From positions 744,001-808,000 of the forward strand of contig JASGJG010000003.1 of NCBI GenBank assembly GCA_049840835.1: a DNA stretch of 64,000 nt, read 5' to 3'. Shown here piece by piece: positions 51,727 through 59,064 of this stretch. Under the pieces are notes generated by a model. The model was not told where the DNA came from and made no database searches. It saw only the letters and a program-made list of their open reading frames with translations. The position numbers were made by a program, and so were the translations under genes. Each line of letters opens with the position of its first letter. Positions within the stretch are counted from its first letter, which is position 1. The DNA is from JANLTX01 sp049840835 (GTDB lineage: Bacteria; Armatimonadota; Armatimonadia; Armatimonadales; Armatimonadaceae).

Positions 51727-51759
51727 CCGGCTGCGCCGCCGCAAGTAACCGGCTGCGCC
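51709..51759. repeat. 22-bp tandem repeat covering the stop codon of the PEP-CTERM gene
   Basis: Unit 1 (51709-51730) and unit 2 (51731-51752) are identical, and a seven-base third start follows. Unit 1 contains the last codons and TAA of the PEP-CTERM gene; unit 2 is non-coding. Probably made by slippage. Confidence 0.8.
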
Positions 51760-51765
51760 CCGCTA

Positions 51766-51802
51766 GATAGCCTCTTGAGCTGCTCTCCCTCAAGAGGCTA
51801 TC
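51766..51802. terminator. Terminator between convergent genes
   Basis: GATAGCCTCTTGAG (51766-51779) pairs perfectly with 51789-51802, loop of nine. It lies after the PEP-CTERM gene and six bases before the stop of the convergent small membrane protein gene. Confidence 0.8.
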
Positions 51803-51807
51803 GGCAT

Positions 51808-52002
51808 TCAATAGTGGGGGCTATACCGCCCATTCAGCACCACGGCTATCAGGGCCACTCCCAGCAGAAACGCCATAACCAGGCTGCCCCGGTCCTCACG
51901 GGCGCTACTATCCTTGCCGGGAATCCCTAGGGAATACAGACCCAGCATCGCTCCGGTGCAGATAAGAACGCCGATGATAAGTGCTATTCCAGATGCGGTC
52001 AT
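51808..52002 (-). CDS. Small two-helix membrane protein
   Basis: A 64-residue protein: IALIIGVLICTGAMLGLYSL, a charged loop P-G-K-D-S-S-A-R-E-D-R-G, then LVMAFLLGVALIAVVLNGRY. No family is recognised. Similar in size and shape to 10155-10379 and 53242-53529. Confidence 0.5.
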   Translation of the reverse strand: MTASGIALIIGVLICTGAMLGLYSLGIPGKDSSAREDRGSLVMAFLLGVALIAVVLNGRYSPHY

Positions 52003-52109
52003 TGGATCTCCCTACCCTCTCTAAGTGTTGAAGATAATGTCGCAGCGGGGGCAGGTTTTAGTAAAGGATTCTCCACCTGGAGCAAGAGGCAGGGGAGCGT
52101 AACGCTAGC

Positions 52110-52478
52110 TCAATAGAACTTTGGCACGCCTTCTTTGATGCCGTTTTTGACCTTCAGCATCTCCAGATAGTAGCTCAGGCGCAGGAAGTGCTGTGGGGCC
52201 ATTAAATACTCGTCGGCACCGCGCTTCACCCGGCCATCGCAGGTCACAAAGATCTCTTCGTTGTCGAACTTGATATACAGGCGCGCCACGGTTTCATAGA
52301 ACCGACCGGGCATATCTTTCTTAGAGATGTACTTAAGGAGCTGCGCCAGTTGCTTATCAGTTGCCTTGAGCTTGTAGAAGTACTTACCATCGATTAAATC
52401 GCTGAGCGGAAAGATGCCCCCCAGTTCTGCGATGAAGTCCATATAATGAATGGTGACAGGGCCTTTTTGCTGCTTCAT
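52110..52478 (-). CDS. Hypothetical soluble protein
   Basis: A 122-residue basic protein rich in Lys and Tyr (IDGKYFYKLKATDKQLAQLL, FDNEEIFVTCDGRVKRGADE). There is no signal, membrane segment or metal motif. No family is recognised. It ends 10 bp before the start of... the upstream same-strand PEP-CTERM gene (52489) and could be cotranscribed after it. Confidence 0.5.
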   Translation of the reverse strand: MKQQKGPVTIHYMDFIAELGGIFPLSDLIDGKYFYKLKATDKQLAQLLKYISKKDMPGRFYETVARLYIKFDNEEIFVTCDGRVKRGADEYLMAPQHFLRLSYYLEMLKVKNGIKEGVPKFY

Positions 52479-52488
52479 ATACCCTTGA

Positions 52489-53166
52489 TTAAACCCGTGT
52501 AGGACTATTTACCTTCAATGGCTTAGTGGCCGCTCTCTTCTTGCGCTGGGAGAGCAGTAGACCACCCAGGGCGAAAAGTGCGAGAGTACCCGGTTCCGGA
52601 GCGCTTGGCGCCAGGTTGCCCTGGATTCGAAAAGCAGGCGATGTATCGTTGGTAATAGTCCAGCCTCCGCCAGCAGCCCGATAGCCTAATCCGGTAGCGC
52701 CCGTGGTGTTGGCCCACCATACACCATTCGTATCCCCGGCTCCCGGTCCCACGATCAGCCAGTATTTCTGACCCGCAGTGACGGAACCGCTTACCCCAAA
52801 GGAGTTAACGGCATCAAAGGTTGTGCTGAGGGAACTGGTAAAGGGAGATACTACTTCTGCCCCTATAGGCAAGCCGCCGTTGTCCGCCACGATAGAAAAT
52901 TGATAGGAGTTGGTCCCGTTATTGTTGAAACCTGGCAGCTCGAAGGAAGATAGCACGTAGTTCTGAGTCGGTGTGAACGATGCAGCAAGAATCACCTCAC
53001 CCAGCACCGTGGCCTGCGCACCACGGATATTCCAGCCGACCGTGGTGCTGAAACTATCGCCGGGTCCTAAGTTGGAGTAGATGACATCGGCGTGTACACC
53101 GCTGGTGAGTGCTACAAGGCAGAGCGCGCTCAGTGCGCCAGAGAGAATCGAGCGATTGGGTTTCAT
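52489..53166 (-). CDS. PEP-CTERM protein
   Basis: About 225 residues. The signal peptide is LSALCLVALTSGVHA. The mature domain is beta-rich (V-L-S-S-F-E-L-P-G-F-N-N, FSIVADNGGLPIGAEVVSP, KYWLIVGPGAGDTNGVWWAN), like the choice-of-anchor or concanavalin-like modules seen in many exosortase substrates. The tag is APEPGTLALFALGGLLLSQR with a basic end. The frame is open to 53220; the ATG at 53166 is chosen because it begins the signal. The plus-strand gene 53242 is divergent. Confidence 0.85.
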   Translation of the reverse strand: MKPNRSILSGALSALCLVALTSGVHADVIYSNLGPGDSFSTTVGWNIRGAQATVLGEVILAASFTPTQNYVLSSFELPGFNNNGTNSYQFSIVADNGGLPIGAEVVSPFTSSLSTTFDAVNSFGVSGSVTAGQKYWLIVGPGAGDTNGVWWANTTGATGLGYRAAGGGWTITNDTSPAFRIQGNLAPSAPEPGTLALFALGGLLLSQRKKRAATKPLKVNSPTRV

Positions 53167-53241
53167 GCCAGTAATTTTCACTGCGGAAACAGAAAAACCT
53201 TCGAGCGAAGTCCTTACCATAAACAGGGGTAAAATTGGCCC

Positions 53242-53529
53242 ATGATAAACGGCTCTACGAATATCGTTGCCTATATCGTTTTCTACGGCGTGCTCGGTAT
53301 GATGCTCTTTACCTTTGGCTGCATGGTGGCTGGTTACACTATACTTATACGCCAGGCTCGCCGGAGCCCGGATCGTGCGCGACTGATGAAGCTGATCTAC
53401 TCCTCAGTCCATGACCCGGAGCTTGACCAGCGTGGGCGAAGCCTGATAGTCCTGGGAGCTGGCATCGGAGTGTGTATCGGAGCTTTTCTGCTCTGCCTTA
53501 GCCTGGTGTGGGTAGCTTCTTTTAAGTAA
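53242..53529 (+). CDS. Small two-helix membrane protein
   Basis: A 95-residue protein with membrane helices at about 8-34 (IVAYIVFYGVLGMMLFTFGC) and 68-90 (LIVLGAGIGVCIGAFLLCLS) joined by a basic, charged loop (QARRSPDRARLMKLIYSSVH). No family is recognised. Divergent from the PEP-CTERM gene and convergent with a small frameshifted membrane protein gene 27 bp away. Confidence 0.55.
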   Translation: MINGSTNIVAYIVFYGVLGMMLFTFGCMVAGYTILIRQARRSPDRARLMKLIYSSVHDPELDQRGRSLIVLGAGIGVCIGAFLLCLSLVWVASFK

Positions 53530-53555
53530 TCTGGCTACAGTCGAGGGAAGGGAAG

Positions 53556-53829
53556 CTAGCTTTCCAGCTTTCTGGCAAAGTAGAGGAAGGTAGCGGTGAC
53601 ACTGAGCAGGGCAATAACGAGGAACCACTGCTGTTGAAGCGCCTGGGCGAACGCAGCCGGGTCCTGCGCCGCCTCGATCACCTTGTTATTACGGCCAATG
53701 GTAATCGTCGTGGGCTCTCATGGCAGTGATGGTTGTCCGAAGGGTCATCAGCCCACCGACACCAAAGACGAACGCTCCGAAAAAGCATCCCATACGCGCT
53801 CCGGCGGGCGTGTCTACGAATCCATTCAT
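53556..53829 (-). pseudogene. Small membrane protein, one-base frameshift
   Basis: Not a single open frame, but two joined frames give a protein of about 90 residues. The start at 53829 encodes M-N-G-F-V-D-T-P-A-G-A-R-M and the helix GCFFGAFVFGVGGLMTL. After I-T-A-M the frame must shift by one base near 53716 to continue E-P-T-T-I-T-I-G-R-N-N-K, then AFAQALQQQWFLVIALLSVT and end K-L-E-S at 53556. Two membrane helices result. It is either disrupted or affected by an indel error. No family is recognised. Confidence 0.45.
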
Positions 53830-53858
53830 GGCCTTATAGTATCGCCGGGCCAATAAAG

Positions 53859-53889
53859 AGCGGCCCTGAAGCTAAGTTTCAGGGCCGCT
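53859..53889. terminator. Terminator of the glycine-zipper gene
   Basis: AGCGGCCCTGAA (53859-53870) pairs with TTCAGGGCCGCT (53878-53889). On the minus strand CTTTATT follows. It lies 24 bp after the stop of 53913-54350. Confidence 0.8.
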
Positions 53890-53912
53890 TGAAACCAGGT
53901 TATTGGTGTGGG

Positions 53913-54350
53913 TTAGCCGCGAATAGGCCGGTTGGTGCTGTCATCCACCACCTTGCCGGTCTTATCGTCGATATTGTCTCCCGTGATGGCATCGGCTGTT
54001 TTTTCCATCATTCCTCGGGTATCCGGGGTGCCATCGTTGGCATGACCGCCGGTCTGGACGCCTGGCATACCATTATCGACAACGGCATGGGCGTGGTCCG
54101 TGGCGCTATCGTTGTCCATCTTATCCACACCCGCGACCGCGGCTCCGCTCGCCACGGCTCCCACGACTCCGCCCACGGCGGCTCCGAGAAGCGCTCCGGC
54201 GGGTCCCACCAGCGAGCCAGCGGCGGCCCCGGTGACCGCGCCAGCGATACCGCCGCCACGCGCACCCTTCTCCGCATCGGTTTCCCCATCCGGGTTCACG
54301 TGCTGGCGATCACCGACTTCATCGTCTGCTGTATATGTTTCCTCATTCAT
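53913..54350 (-). CDS. Glycine-zipper protein
   Basis: About 145 residues. An acidic start (MNEETYTADDEVGDRQHV) is followed by a long small-residue helix region, AVTGAAAGSLVGPAGALLGA and AAVGGVVGAVASGAAVAGV, with Gly and Ala every three or four residues as in glycine-zipper membrane or stress proteins. The C-terminal 60 residues are acidic and hydrophilic. There is no signal peptide. Such proteins may insert into membranes; the role is unknown. The ATG at 54350 is preferred to 54401 because the N-terminal 17 extra residues look non-coding. Confidence 0.6.
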   Translation of the reverse strand: MNEETYTADDEVGDRQHVNPDGETDAEKGARGGGIAGAVTGAAAGSLVGPAGALLGAAVGGVVGAVASGAAVAGVDKMDNDSATDHAHAVVDNGMPGVQTGGHANDGTPDTRGMMEKTADAITGDNIDDKTGKVVDDSTNRPIRG

Positions 54351-54554
54351 TGGATTCACCACGTTTCTTGAGTTCCGCGCTTGTTCCGCGCTGCATCTCA
54401 TAGGGCGCGGCCGTGCGGAAGTTCCCTGCGATATTGCCTGACTGGGAGGCTACTGGAAACGGAATAGAGGGCCGCACTGGCAAGGCACGAATCCGGCTGT
54501 GAGCGTATAGGTAGTTCTATAGAACTTCCGGCACGCTTTTTTAGATTAAAAATA

Positions 54555-55544
54555 TTAAGTGATGCTGCTTTGTGATTGCTGATTTTCGTTTGCGTTAATT
54601 TTAGATACTTCGTCATATATTGATTTTTGAGTAATAGAGAGCTGATGGTTTATCTGATCCCATTTAATAAAGCAAGTAACAATCATTGGTATTAGTATTA
54701 ATAAGAATATGCTTTCTATAATAACTACGAACATGCCTTGCGAACCTGCAAGAATGTCAGCAATATTAATAGTATTTAGGTCCCATACTACAATATATCC
54801 TAAAGATAAGAGGGGGGTGATTATTAACAGATAGGAAGCCATACGTGGAGGAGCTACTTTACTTCCCGAAACTCCGCTGAGAACTTGCGTCATAAGGAGC
54901 AGTTTTCTGCTTCGATAATCTGGAGCAATACTATGCGCCTCCTTGAGGTTTACAAGCTCTCGGCTTAAATTTGTATTTAAAATAAAAAATAATAACACGA
55001 AAATTCCACCGCTGATAAAACCTAAGTCGTTTATATCTATCTGAATTCCGACAATAGGTATCTGCACGGATAGGGATTCCACTTTTTTCTTTAGCAAATT
55101 CGTTACTTGCTCATTGACAAGCTTTTCAAATATCTCACTGTCTAGAGTGTGTTTTATACTAGAAGCTGAATTTTGATGAATGAAATCAGGGAAATTGACA
55201 TTATCTGGCATAAGGTCACTATTATATATATGTTGTATAGCATGGTCTATATTGCTTTTGCATGCATCACTTTTGTAGTCATGTTTTTTCAGACATGATT
55301 GTGCAATCTGTAATCGTGTTAATCGGGAATATTGCCATGCAGGCATGACATGGGCTCTACCAGTGGTAAATACAACTACAGATACGACAAAAATAAAATA
55401 TAATGTAGAACGAGATCGTTCTGAAGATTTAGTAACGGCATCTAGATAAGGTTTAAAATCAACATCTTTGGCAATAGATTGTATTGCATTGTTATCAAGT
55501 CGTTTAATAATTGTTTTTATTGCATCGATAGTTTTTTGATCCAT
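54555..55544 (-). CDS. Membrane protein 2 of an AT-rich pair
   Basis: A 329-residue protein with four hydrophobic segments: about 45-64 (STLYFIFVVSVVVFTTGRAH), 172-196 (GFISGGIFVLLFFILNTNL), 238-258 (ASYLLIITPLLSLGYIVVWD) and 270-297 (GMFVVIIESIFLLILIPMIV). A Cys pair (AQSCLKKHDYKSDACK) lies in the first loop. The DNA is far more AT-rich than the local average (many AAT, ATA, TTT codons). Its ATG overlaps the stop of the 256-aa gene by one base (TAATG), so the two are translationally coupled. No family is recognised. Possible roles include a defence or transport pair. Confidence 0.6.
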   Translation of the reverse strand: MDQKTIDAIKTIIKRLDNNAIQSIAKDVDFKPYLDAVTKSSERSRSTLYFIFVVSVVVFTTGRAHVMPAWQYSRLTRLQIAQSCLKKHDYKSDACKSNIDHAIQHIYNSDLMPDNVNFPDFIHQNSASSIKHTLDSEIFEKLVNEQVTNLLKKKVESLSVQIPIVGIQIDINDLGFISGGIFVLLFFILNTNLSRELVNLKEAHSIAPDYRSRKLLLMTQVLSGVSGSKVAPPRMASYLLIITPLLSLGYIVVWDLNTINIADILAGSQGMFVVIIESIFLLILIPMIVTCFIKWDQINHQLSITQKSIYDEVSKINANENQQSQSSIT

Positions 55545-56314
55545 TAAGGTGTGCCTTGTGTGTTCTCGTAGGCTTTACGGATCTCTTCCGTATATGATTT
55601 TGCATATTCTGGATTATTTATAGAGTGTCTTAGATTAAATAAGAATTTTGATAGATCTGATAAATTAATATTATGTTGTATATTATTGGTACTGTTTTTA
55701 TCTGGGCTAGTTAAATATAAATAATCAATAATGTAATCTATGTGAAATATTATATTTTTATAGAAAATCCATCTAATAGTTGAGAAATAAGCAATGATAA
55801 TCATTATAATAGATGAAGAAATTAATAAGAATGACAATTTAGCGCGTGTATCCCAATCTTTTAGATAAGATTTGCGGATTTCAATTAAAGATTCACGTTT
55901 TAATGATTCTTCTTTAGAAGATAAGTAATAATTATTTATTTCAGTGGATATAGATTCTATATGTGTTGTAAGTTTAGATTTTTCATTAAATGTTAATCGT
56001 TCTGATGCTGATAATTCTTTTTTTAGGTTAGATAATTCGGAAATATTATTATGGAAAGATTTATCAGGATCTGATAATGTGTTTGATTTGATTTCCGACT
56101 TAAATATATATTTATATGCATCATCAGGAGTTTTTTGGCCGCTATGGCCTAAAAATCCATATACGGATAAGCAGATAAAAGCAAGAAGTGATGCGATTGC
56201 AGAAATGGATGTGAAATAATAAGCGCATCTATATGCGTTACAGCTTGTTTGTGCCTTGTCTCTATCATTTATAAGTCGCTCTTTTATTATTTCGTAATTC
56301 ATTGATTCGTCCAT
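55544..56314 (-). CDS. Membrane protein 1 of an AT-rich pair
   Basis: A 256-residue protein. Residues 28-56 form a membrane helix (YYFTSISAIASLLAFICLSV). A long coiled-coil-like region of about 100 residues follows (ISELSNLKKELSASERLTFN, then SLKRESLIEIRKSYLKDW). A second helix lies at about 162-190 (LSFLLISSSIIMIIIAYFST), then a soluble tail. The two-helix plus coiled-coil layout is reminiscent of SLATT-type effectors, but I cannot confirm that. It is first in the pair and is extremely AT-rich. It is the closest gene to the phage-like replication genes on the opposite strand. Confidence 0.6.
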   Translation of the reverse strand: MDESMNYEIIKERLINDRDKAQTSCNAYRCAYYFTSISAIASLLAFICLSVYGFLGHSGQKTPDDAYKYIFKSEIKSNTLSDPDKSFHNNISELSNLKKELSASERLTFNEKSKLTTHIESISTEINNYYLSSKEESLKRESLIEIRKSYLKDWDTRAKLSFLLISSSIIMIIIAYFSTIRWIFYKNIIFHIDYIIDYLYLTSPDKNSTNNIQHNINLSDLSKFLFNLRHSINNPEYAKSYTEEIRKAYENTQGTP

Positions 56315-56592
56315 GATCTAAAAATAGGGTAATGATAGTCATTAGCACTAACCGTTTATCTAGCGGTAGCCTTCTTGTTATCATACCTTTAATAAAATGA
56401 ATCCTCATGAGCAAGTTTGATAATTAAGGTAGATGCTATTACTGGTTCACTTTTTTATGAGGAGATTGGAAGTGTTCTGGTTTGAACTTTTCTATTATGA
56501 GATTTTGTCATCTATACCAGAGAAATTGATTTGATGCAAGGTTTTAGGCAGCACTATTTTGTCTGTATGTGAACCAGTAAGGAAGAATAGCA

Positions 56593-56886
56593 ATGAATCA
56601 TAAGATCTTTCTGCAAGCCCTTCTATAAATTCATGTTAGGAGAGTTGAAGAGCGTTTTATAGCTACACCGCAATGTCAGTGGAAACAAGAAGAGTCGTTA
56701 GCCTGCATAGGGAAAATCTATTTTGTCTGGAGTGTTGTTGCTCCGCATGTCATCGCATGGGCATGTGAACCCGACCTGGGACTAGGGGTTGAGCTTGTGC
56801 GGTGGGGAGGGTGGGTGGTGTACTGCGTCTCAGAACCGTTCCATGAGCGCATCGAGAGGGGGATCTACGTACCCTTACCCGGTTAA
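56593..56886 (+). pseudogene. Small gene with an in-frame stop at codon 12
   Basis: An ATG at 56593 follows a good ribosome binding site (AAGGAAG, seven bases upstream) and encodes MNHKIFLQALL, then TAA at 56626. The same frame then stays open for 85 more codons: E-E-R-F-I-A-T-P-Q-C-Q-W-K-Q-E-E, CIGKIYFVWSVVAPHVIAWA, G-V-E-L-V-R-W-G-G-W-V-V-Y-C-V-S and a terminal Y-V-P-L-P-G at 56886. That composition looks like real protein. It could be a decayed or read-through gene, or a sequence error. No family is recognised. The remaining sequence from 56315 to 57019 shows nothing else. Confidence 0.4.
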
Positions 56887-57019
56887 TAGTTATAGGGTAA
56901 AGAAAAAACGAGCGCGATATACACTCCTATGTTATAATTAACAAACAAATGTTTGATATGTGTGCACCGCACGTGCACGCAGAGTTCTATTTTATTTGCT
57001 GGTAAAGGAGACCTCGACC

Positions 57020-57982
57020 ATGGCCTGGATCGAGCTGCATCAATCGCTGTTCACCCATCGGAAGACCATTCGCGCGGCCCGGCGGCTACAGGTGCCCGCC
57101 GTGCAGCTGGTAGGGCACCTGGCCCTGCTCTGGACCTGGGCGCTGGATAATGCCCCGGACGGAAACATAGATGCGCCTGCGGACACTCTGGAGACCGTAT
57201 TGCAGTGGACCGGCCTGGAAGGTGCCCTGATAGCCGCTCTGGTAGAGGTAGGGTTCCTGCACCCCGACCCGCACGCTTTGGATCGCTACGCTATCCATGA
57301 CTGGTTCGCCTACGCCGGGCGCCTCATGGAGCAGCGCAAACAGAATGCCTCTCGCATGCGGGCGGCACGCGCCGAAAAGAAAGCCTCTGGCCCAGCGAAA
57401 CCCGTGCGTGATGCGTGCGCTGCACGTGCACCGGCTACCGTACCGAACCCAACCGTACCGTACCAGACCCAACCAGAGGGGGAGTATACTCCTGCGCTAC
57501 GCACGCTCTACGAAGCCTTTCGAGCGCAAAGACACCCGGATTCCCCCTCCCATCTATGGGGCCTTGCCGAGTGGAACAAGGCTCTACCCTATCTAAAGCT
57601 ACTCCTAGACGTCGGCGCGACGCTAGACACTGTAAAGAAGGCCACTACAGCGGCCCTGACTCGGTGGAAGCACGCAGGCCAGGTCACCGTGAAGGCTATC
57701 GCCGAGCACTGGACCGAGCTTTTAGAGCCAGAACCCACTCCGAAAGCCATTGAGTCCCCGCCTGTGCGCCTGACCCCACAGGAGCGCCGTGCCGCCGAGT
57801 GGCGAGAGCACACGCAGCGAGAGCTAGAAATCCAGCTCGCCGCCTTCGACGAATGGGAGGCCGCGCAGGCCGAGAGACATAATCACCAGGATGGAAATCG
57901 TCCGGCCATTGTTTTCCAGGACCGTAAAGGTTCGGCGTGGCACCAACGGTCGCAGGAACCAACAATTGGGGCCATGGCATGA
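57020..57982 (+). CDS. Phage-type replisome organiser / replication protein
   Basis: About 320 residues. The N-terminal winged-helix-like part (W-I-E-L-H-Q-S-L-F-T-H-R-K-T, then LVGHLALLWTWALDNAP and AIHDWFAYAGRLMEQRKQNA) matches phage replisome-organiser N-domains, which bind origin DNA. The middle has a low-complexity linker rich in P, T, V and Q. The C-terminal part has a W-N-K-A-L-P-Y-L-K-L-L-L stretch like DnaD/replication-initiator tails. GGAG lies ten bases before the ATG. It overlaps the next gene by four bases (ATGA). A prophage or integrative-element origin is likely. Confidence 0.7.
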   Translation: MAWIELHQSLFTHRKTIRAARRLQVPAVQLVGHLALLWTWALDNAPDGNIDAPADTLETVLQWTGLEGALIAALVEVGFLHPDPHALDRYAIHDWFAYAGRLMEQRKQNASRMRAARAEKKASGPAKPVRDACAARAPATVPNPTVPYQTQPEGEYTPALRTLYEAFRAQRHPDSPSHLWGLAEWNKALPYLKLLLDVGATLDTVKKATTAALTRWKHAGQVTVKAIAEHWTELLEPEPTPKAIESPPVRLTPQERRAAEWREHTQRELEIQLAAFDEWEAAQAERHNHQDGNRPAIVFQDRKGSAWHQRSQEPTIGAMA

Positions 57983-58689
57983 GTGACCGACGCCATGCCT
58001 TTACCAGCGCCGCCCATCTGAGCGCGTTTCTGATAGAGTCCCTGGGCCGTAAACAGGGTGATGTCATGGATGCCACGGATGTCCGCCTCTACCGGGAAGC
58101 TCTCTTTCCTGTCATAGATGCCATTCGGACCGGCAGGCTCACCGCCGTTTTCGAGCCAGCCCCAGATGGAGTCGCAATGCCAGCACCTGCCTGTAGCCCG
58201 GAGATCTGGCAGGTCATCGCCTTTATCCGTGGCGCCGAGTTCCGCCCCGGCTGCGAGGTCGTGGCAAAGAAAGTCCGCGAAGTCCTTGGGGTATCTACAG
58301 AGCCCGTGCCCGGTGGGGAAGCCCGCGCCCGGCGTGTGATTACCGCCCCCCTGCGCCTGCCCTGGGGACCCGCACCCGAGGAGCCACCCCTGGACCCCGA
58401 GGCTCCATGGATAAAGCGCTTCGCCCGTGAGCTATCCCGTGGGGATGATGCCTTCGATAGCGCCCTGCTCAGTGTCTTAGCACGGCTGCCCACAGATGCC
58501 GCCCGTGATCGGGCCATCACCGAGCTTGCTCACACCCGAGATGCCAGCGCCGCCTTGCGCGCTGCCCAAACCGAAGGCGCAGGCCGCTGCCAGGAGCGCC
58601 GCGCCACCGAAAAGAGTGCCCTGCAAATCGCCTTAGAAACCGTCGCCGCCTACCGCACTACGAATAAGGAGAACACCACGCCCTCATGA
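57979..58689 (+). CDS. Hypothetical protein of the phage-like replication cassette
   Basis: A 236-residue soluble protein, Ala/Arg/Pro/Glu-rich and mostly helical (HLSAFLIESLGRKQGDVMDA, EIWQVIAFIRGAEFRPGCEV, PWIKRFARELSRGDDAF). No family motif is recognised. It begins inside the stop of the replisome organiser gene (ATGA), and the next gene begins inside its stop (ATGA), so the three form a tightly coupled unit. Position suggests a helicase loader or other replication accessory, but sequence alone does not show it. Confidence 0.6.
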   Translation: MSDRRHAFTSAAHLSAFLIESLGRKQGDVMDATDVRLYREALFPVIDAIRTGRLTAVFEPAPDGVAMPAPACSPEIWQVIAFIRGAEFRPGCEVVAKKVREVLGVSTEPVPGGEARARRVITAPLRLPWGPAPEEPPLDPEAPWIKRFARELSRGDDAFDSALLSVLARLPTDAARDRAITELAHTRDASAALRAAQTEGAGRCQERRATEKSALQIALETVAAYRTTNKENTTPS

Positions 58690-58904
58690 CCCCCAAATCT
58701 CTCTCCGGCAAGCCCCTCAAATGCCCCGCCTGCGGCAGAGTTCTGGCCCAGGTCCGCGCCGAGTCTCAGGAAATCATCGTCCTCACCGGCGGCGTGCGCT
58801 ATATCTCGCCCACACCCCTGAAAGTCCGATGTCGCTGCACCGCCGAAGCTTGGGTAGGACCGGGCGGCGTCAGGAAAGTAACATACCCCCCTGCCCCCCA
58901 GTAA
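58686..58904 (+). CDS. Com-like small zinc-ribbon protein
   Basis: A 72-residue protein with C-P-A-C-G-R-V-L near residue 13 and a second pair K-V-R-C-R-C-T at about residue 47. Two Cys-x-(1-2)-Cys knuckles fit a short zinc ribbon of the phage Mu Com type (a translational activator) or a phage zinc finger. The gene overlaps the previous by four bases. Its last codons (ending P-P-A-P-Q, stop) lie in the left arm of the 30-bp inverted repeat. Confidence 0.55.
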   Translation: MTPKSLSGKPLKCPACGRVLAQVRAESQEIIVLTGGVRYISPTPLKVRCRCTAEAWVGPGGVRKVTYPPAPQ

Positions 58905-59064
58905 TAGGGGGTTCCAACGAAGTATCGCTCTGCGAGCGAGTTTTAGCCGCCGAGGCGGCATTGGTGCAAATTACGAAAAGCCAACTGCTAGAGGCAGCAA
59001 TGCCGCGCAGTGGCTTAAAGAAGACATCTGCATAGGAACCCCCCATTACTGGGGGGCAGGGGGG
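58886..59064. repeat. 30-bp near-perfect inverted repeat flanking a 119-bp spacer
   Basis: The left arm (58886-58915) and right arm (59035-59064) are inverted copies with one mismatch in 30. They overlap the stop codons of the convergent Com-like gene and the TPR part of the STAND gene, so both proteins end in the same P-P-A-P-Q. The spacer has two hairpins: GCCGCC/GGCGGC near 58950-58963 and AGCCAACTGC/GCAGTGGCT near 58979-59015. A small non-autonomous element or a recombination or resolution site is possible. Confidence 0.7.

Noticed and set aside
54480..54545. Possible third copy of the RNA-like element (GAGCG...CCGGCACGCTTTT resembles 8617-8645)
   Set aside because: No P1 hairpin, pseudoknot or closing helix could be matched; it may only be a GCGT/ACGC hairpin with a T-run.
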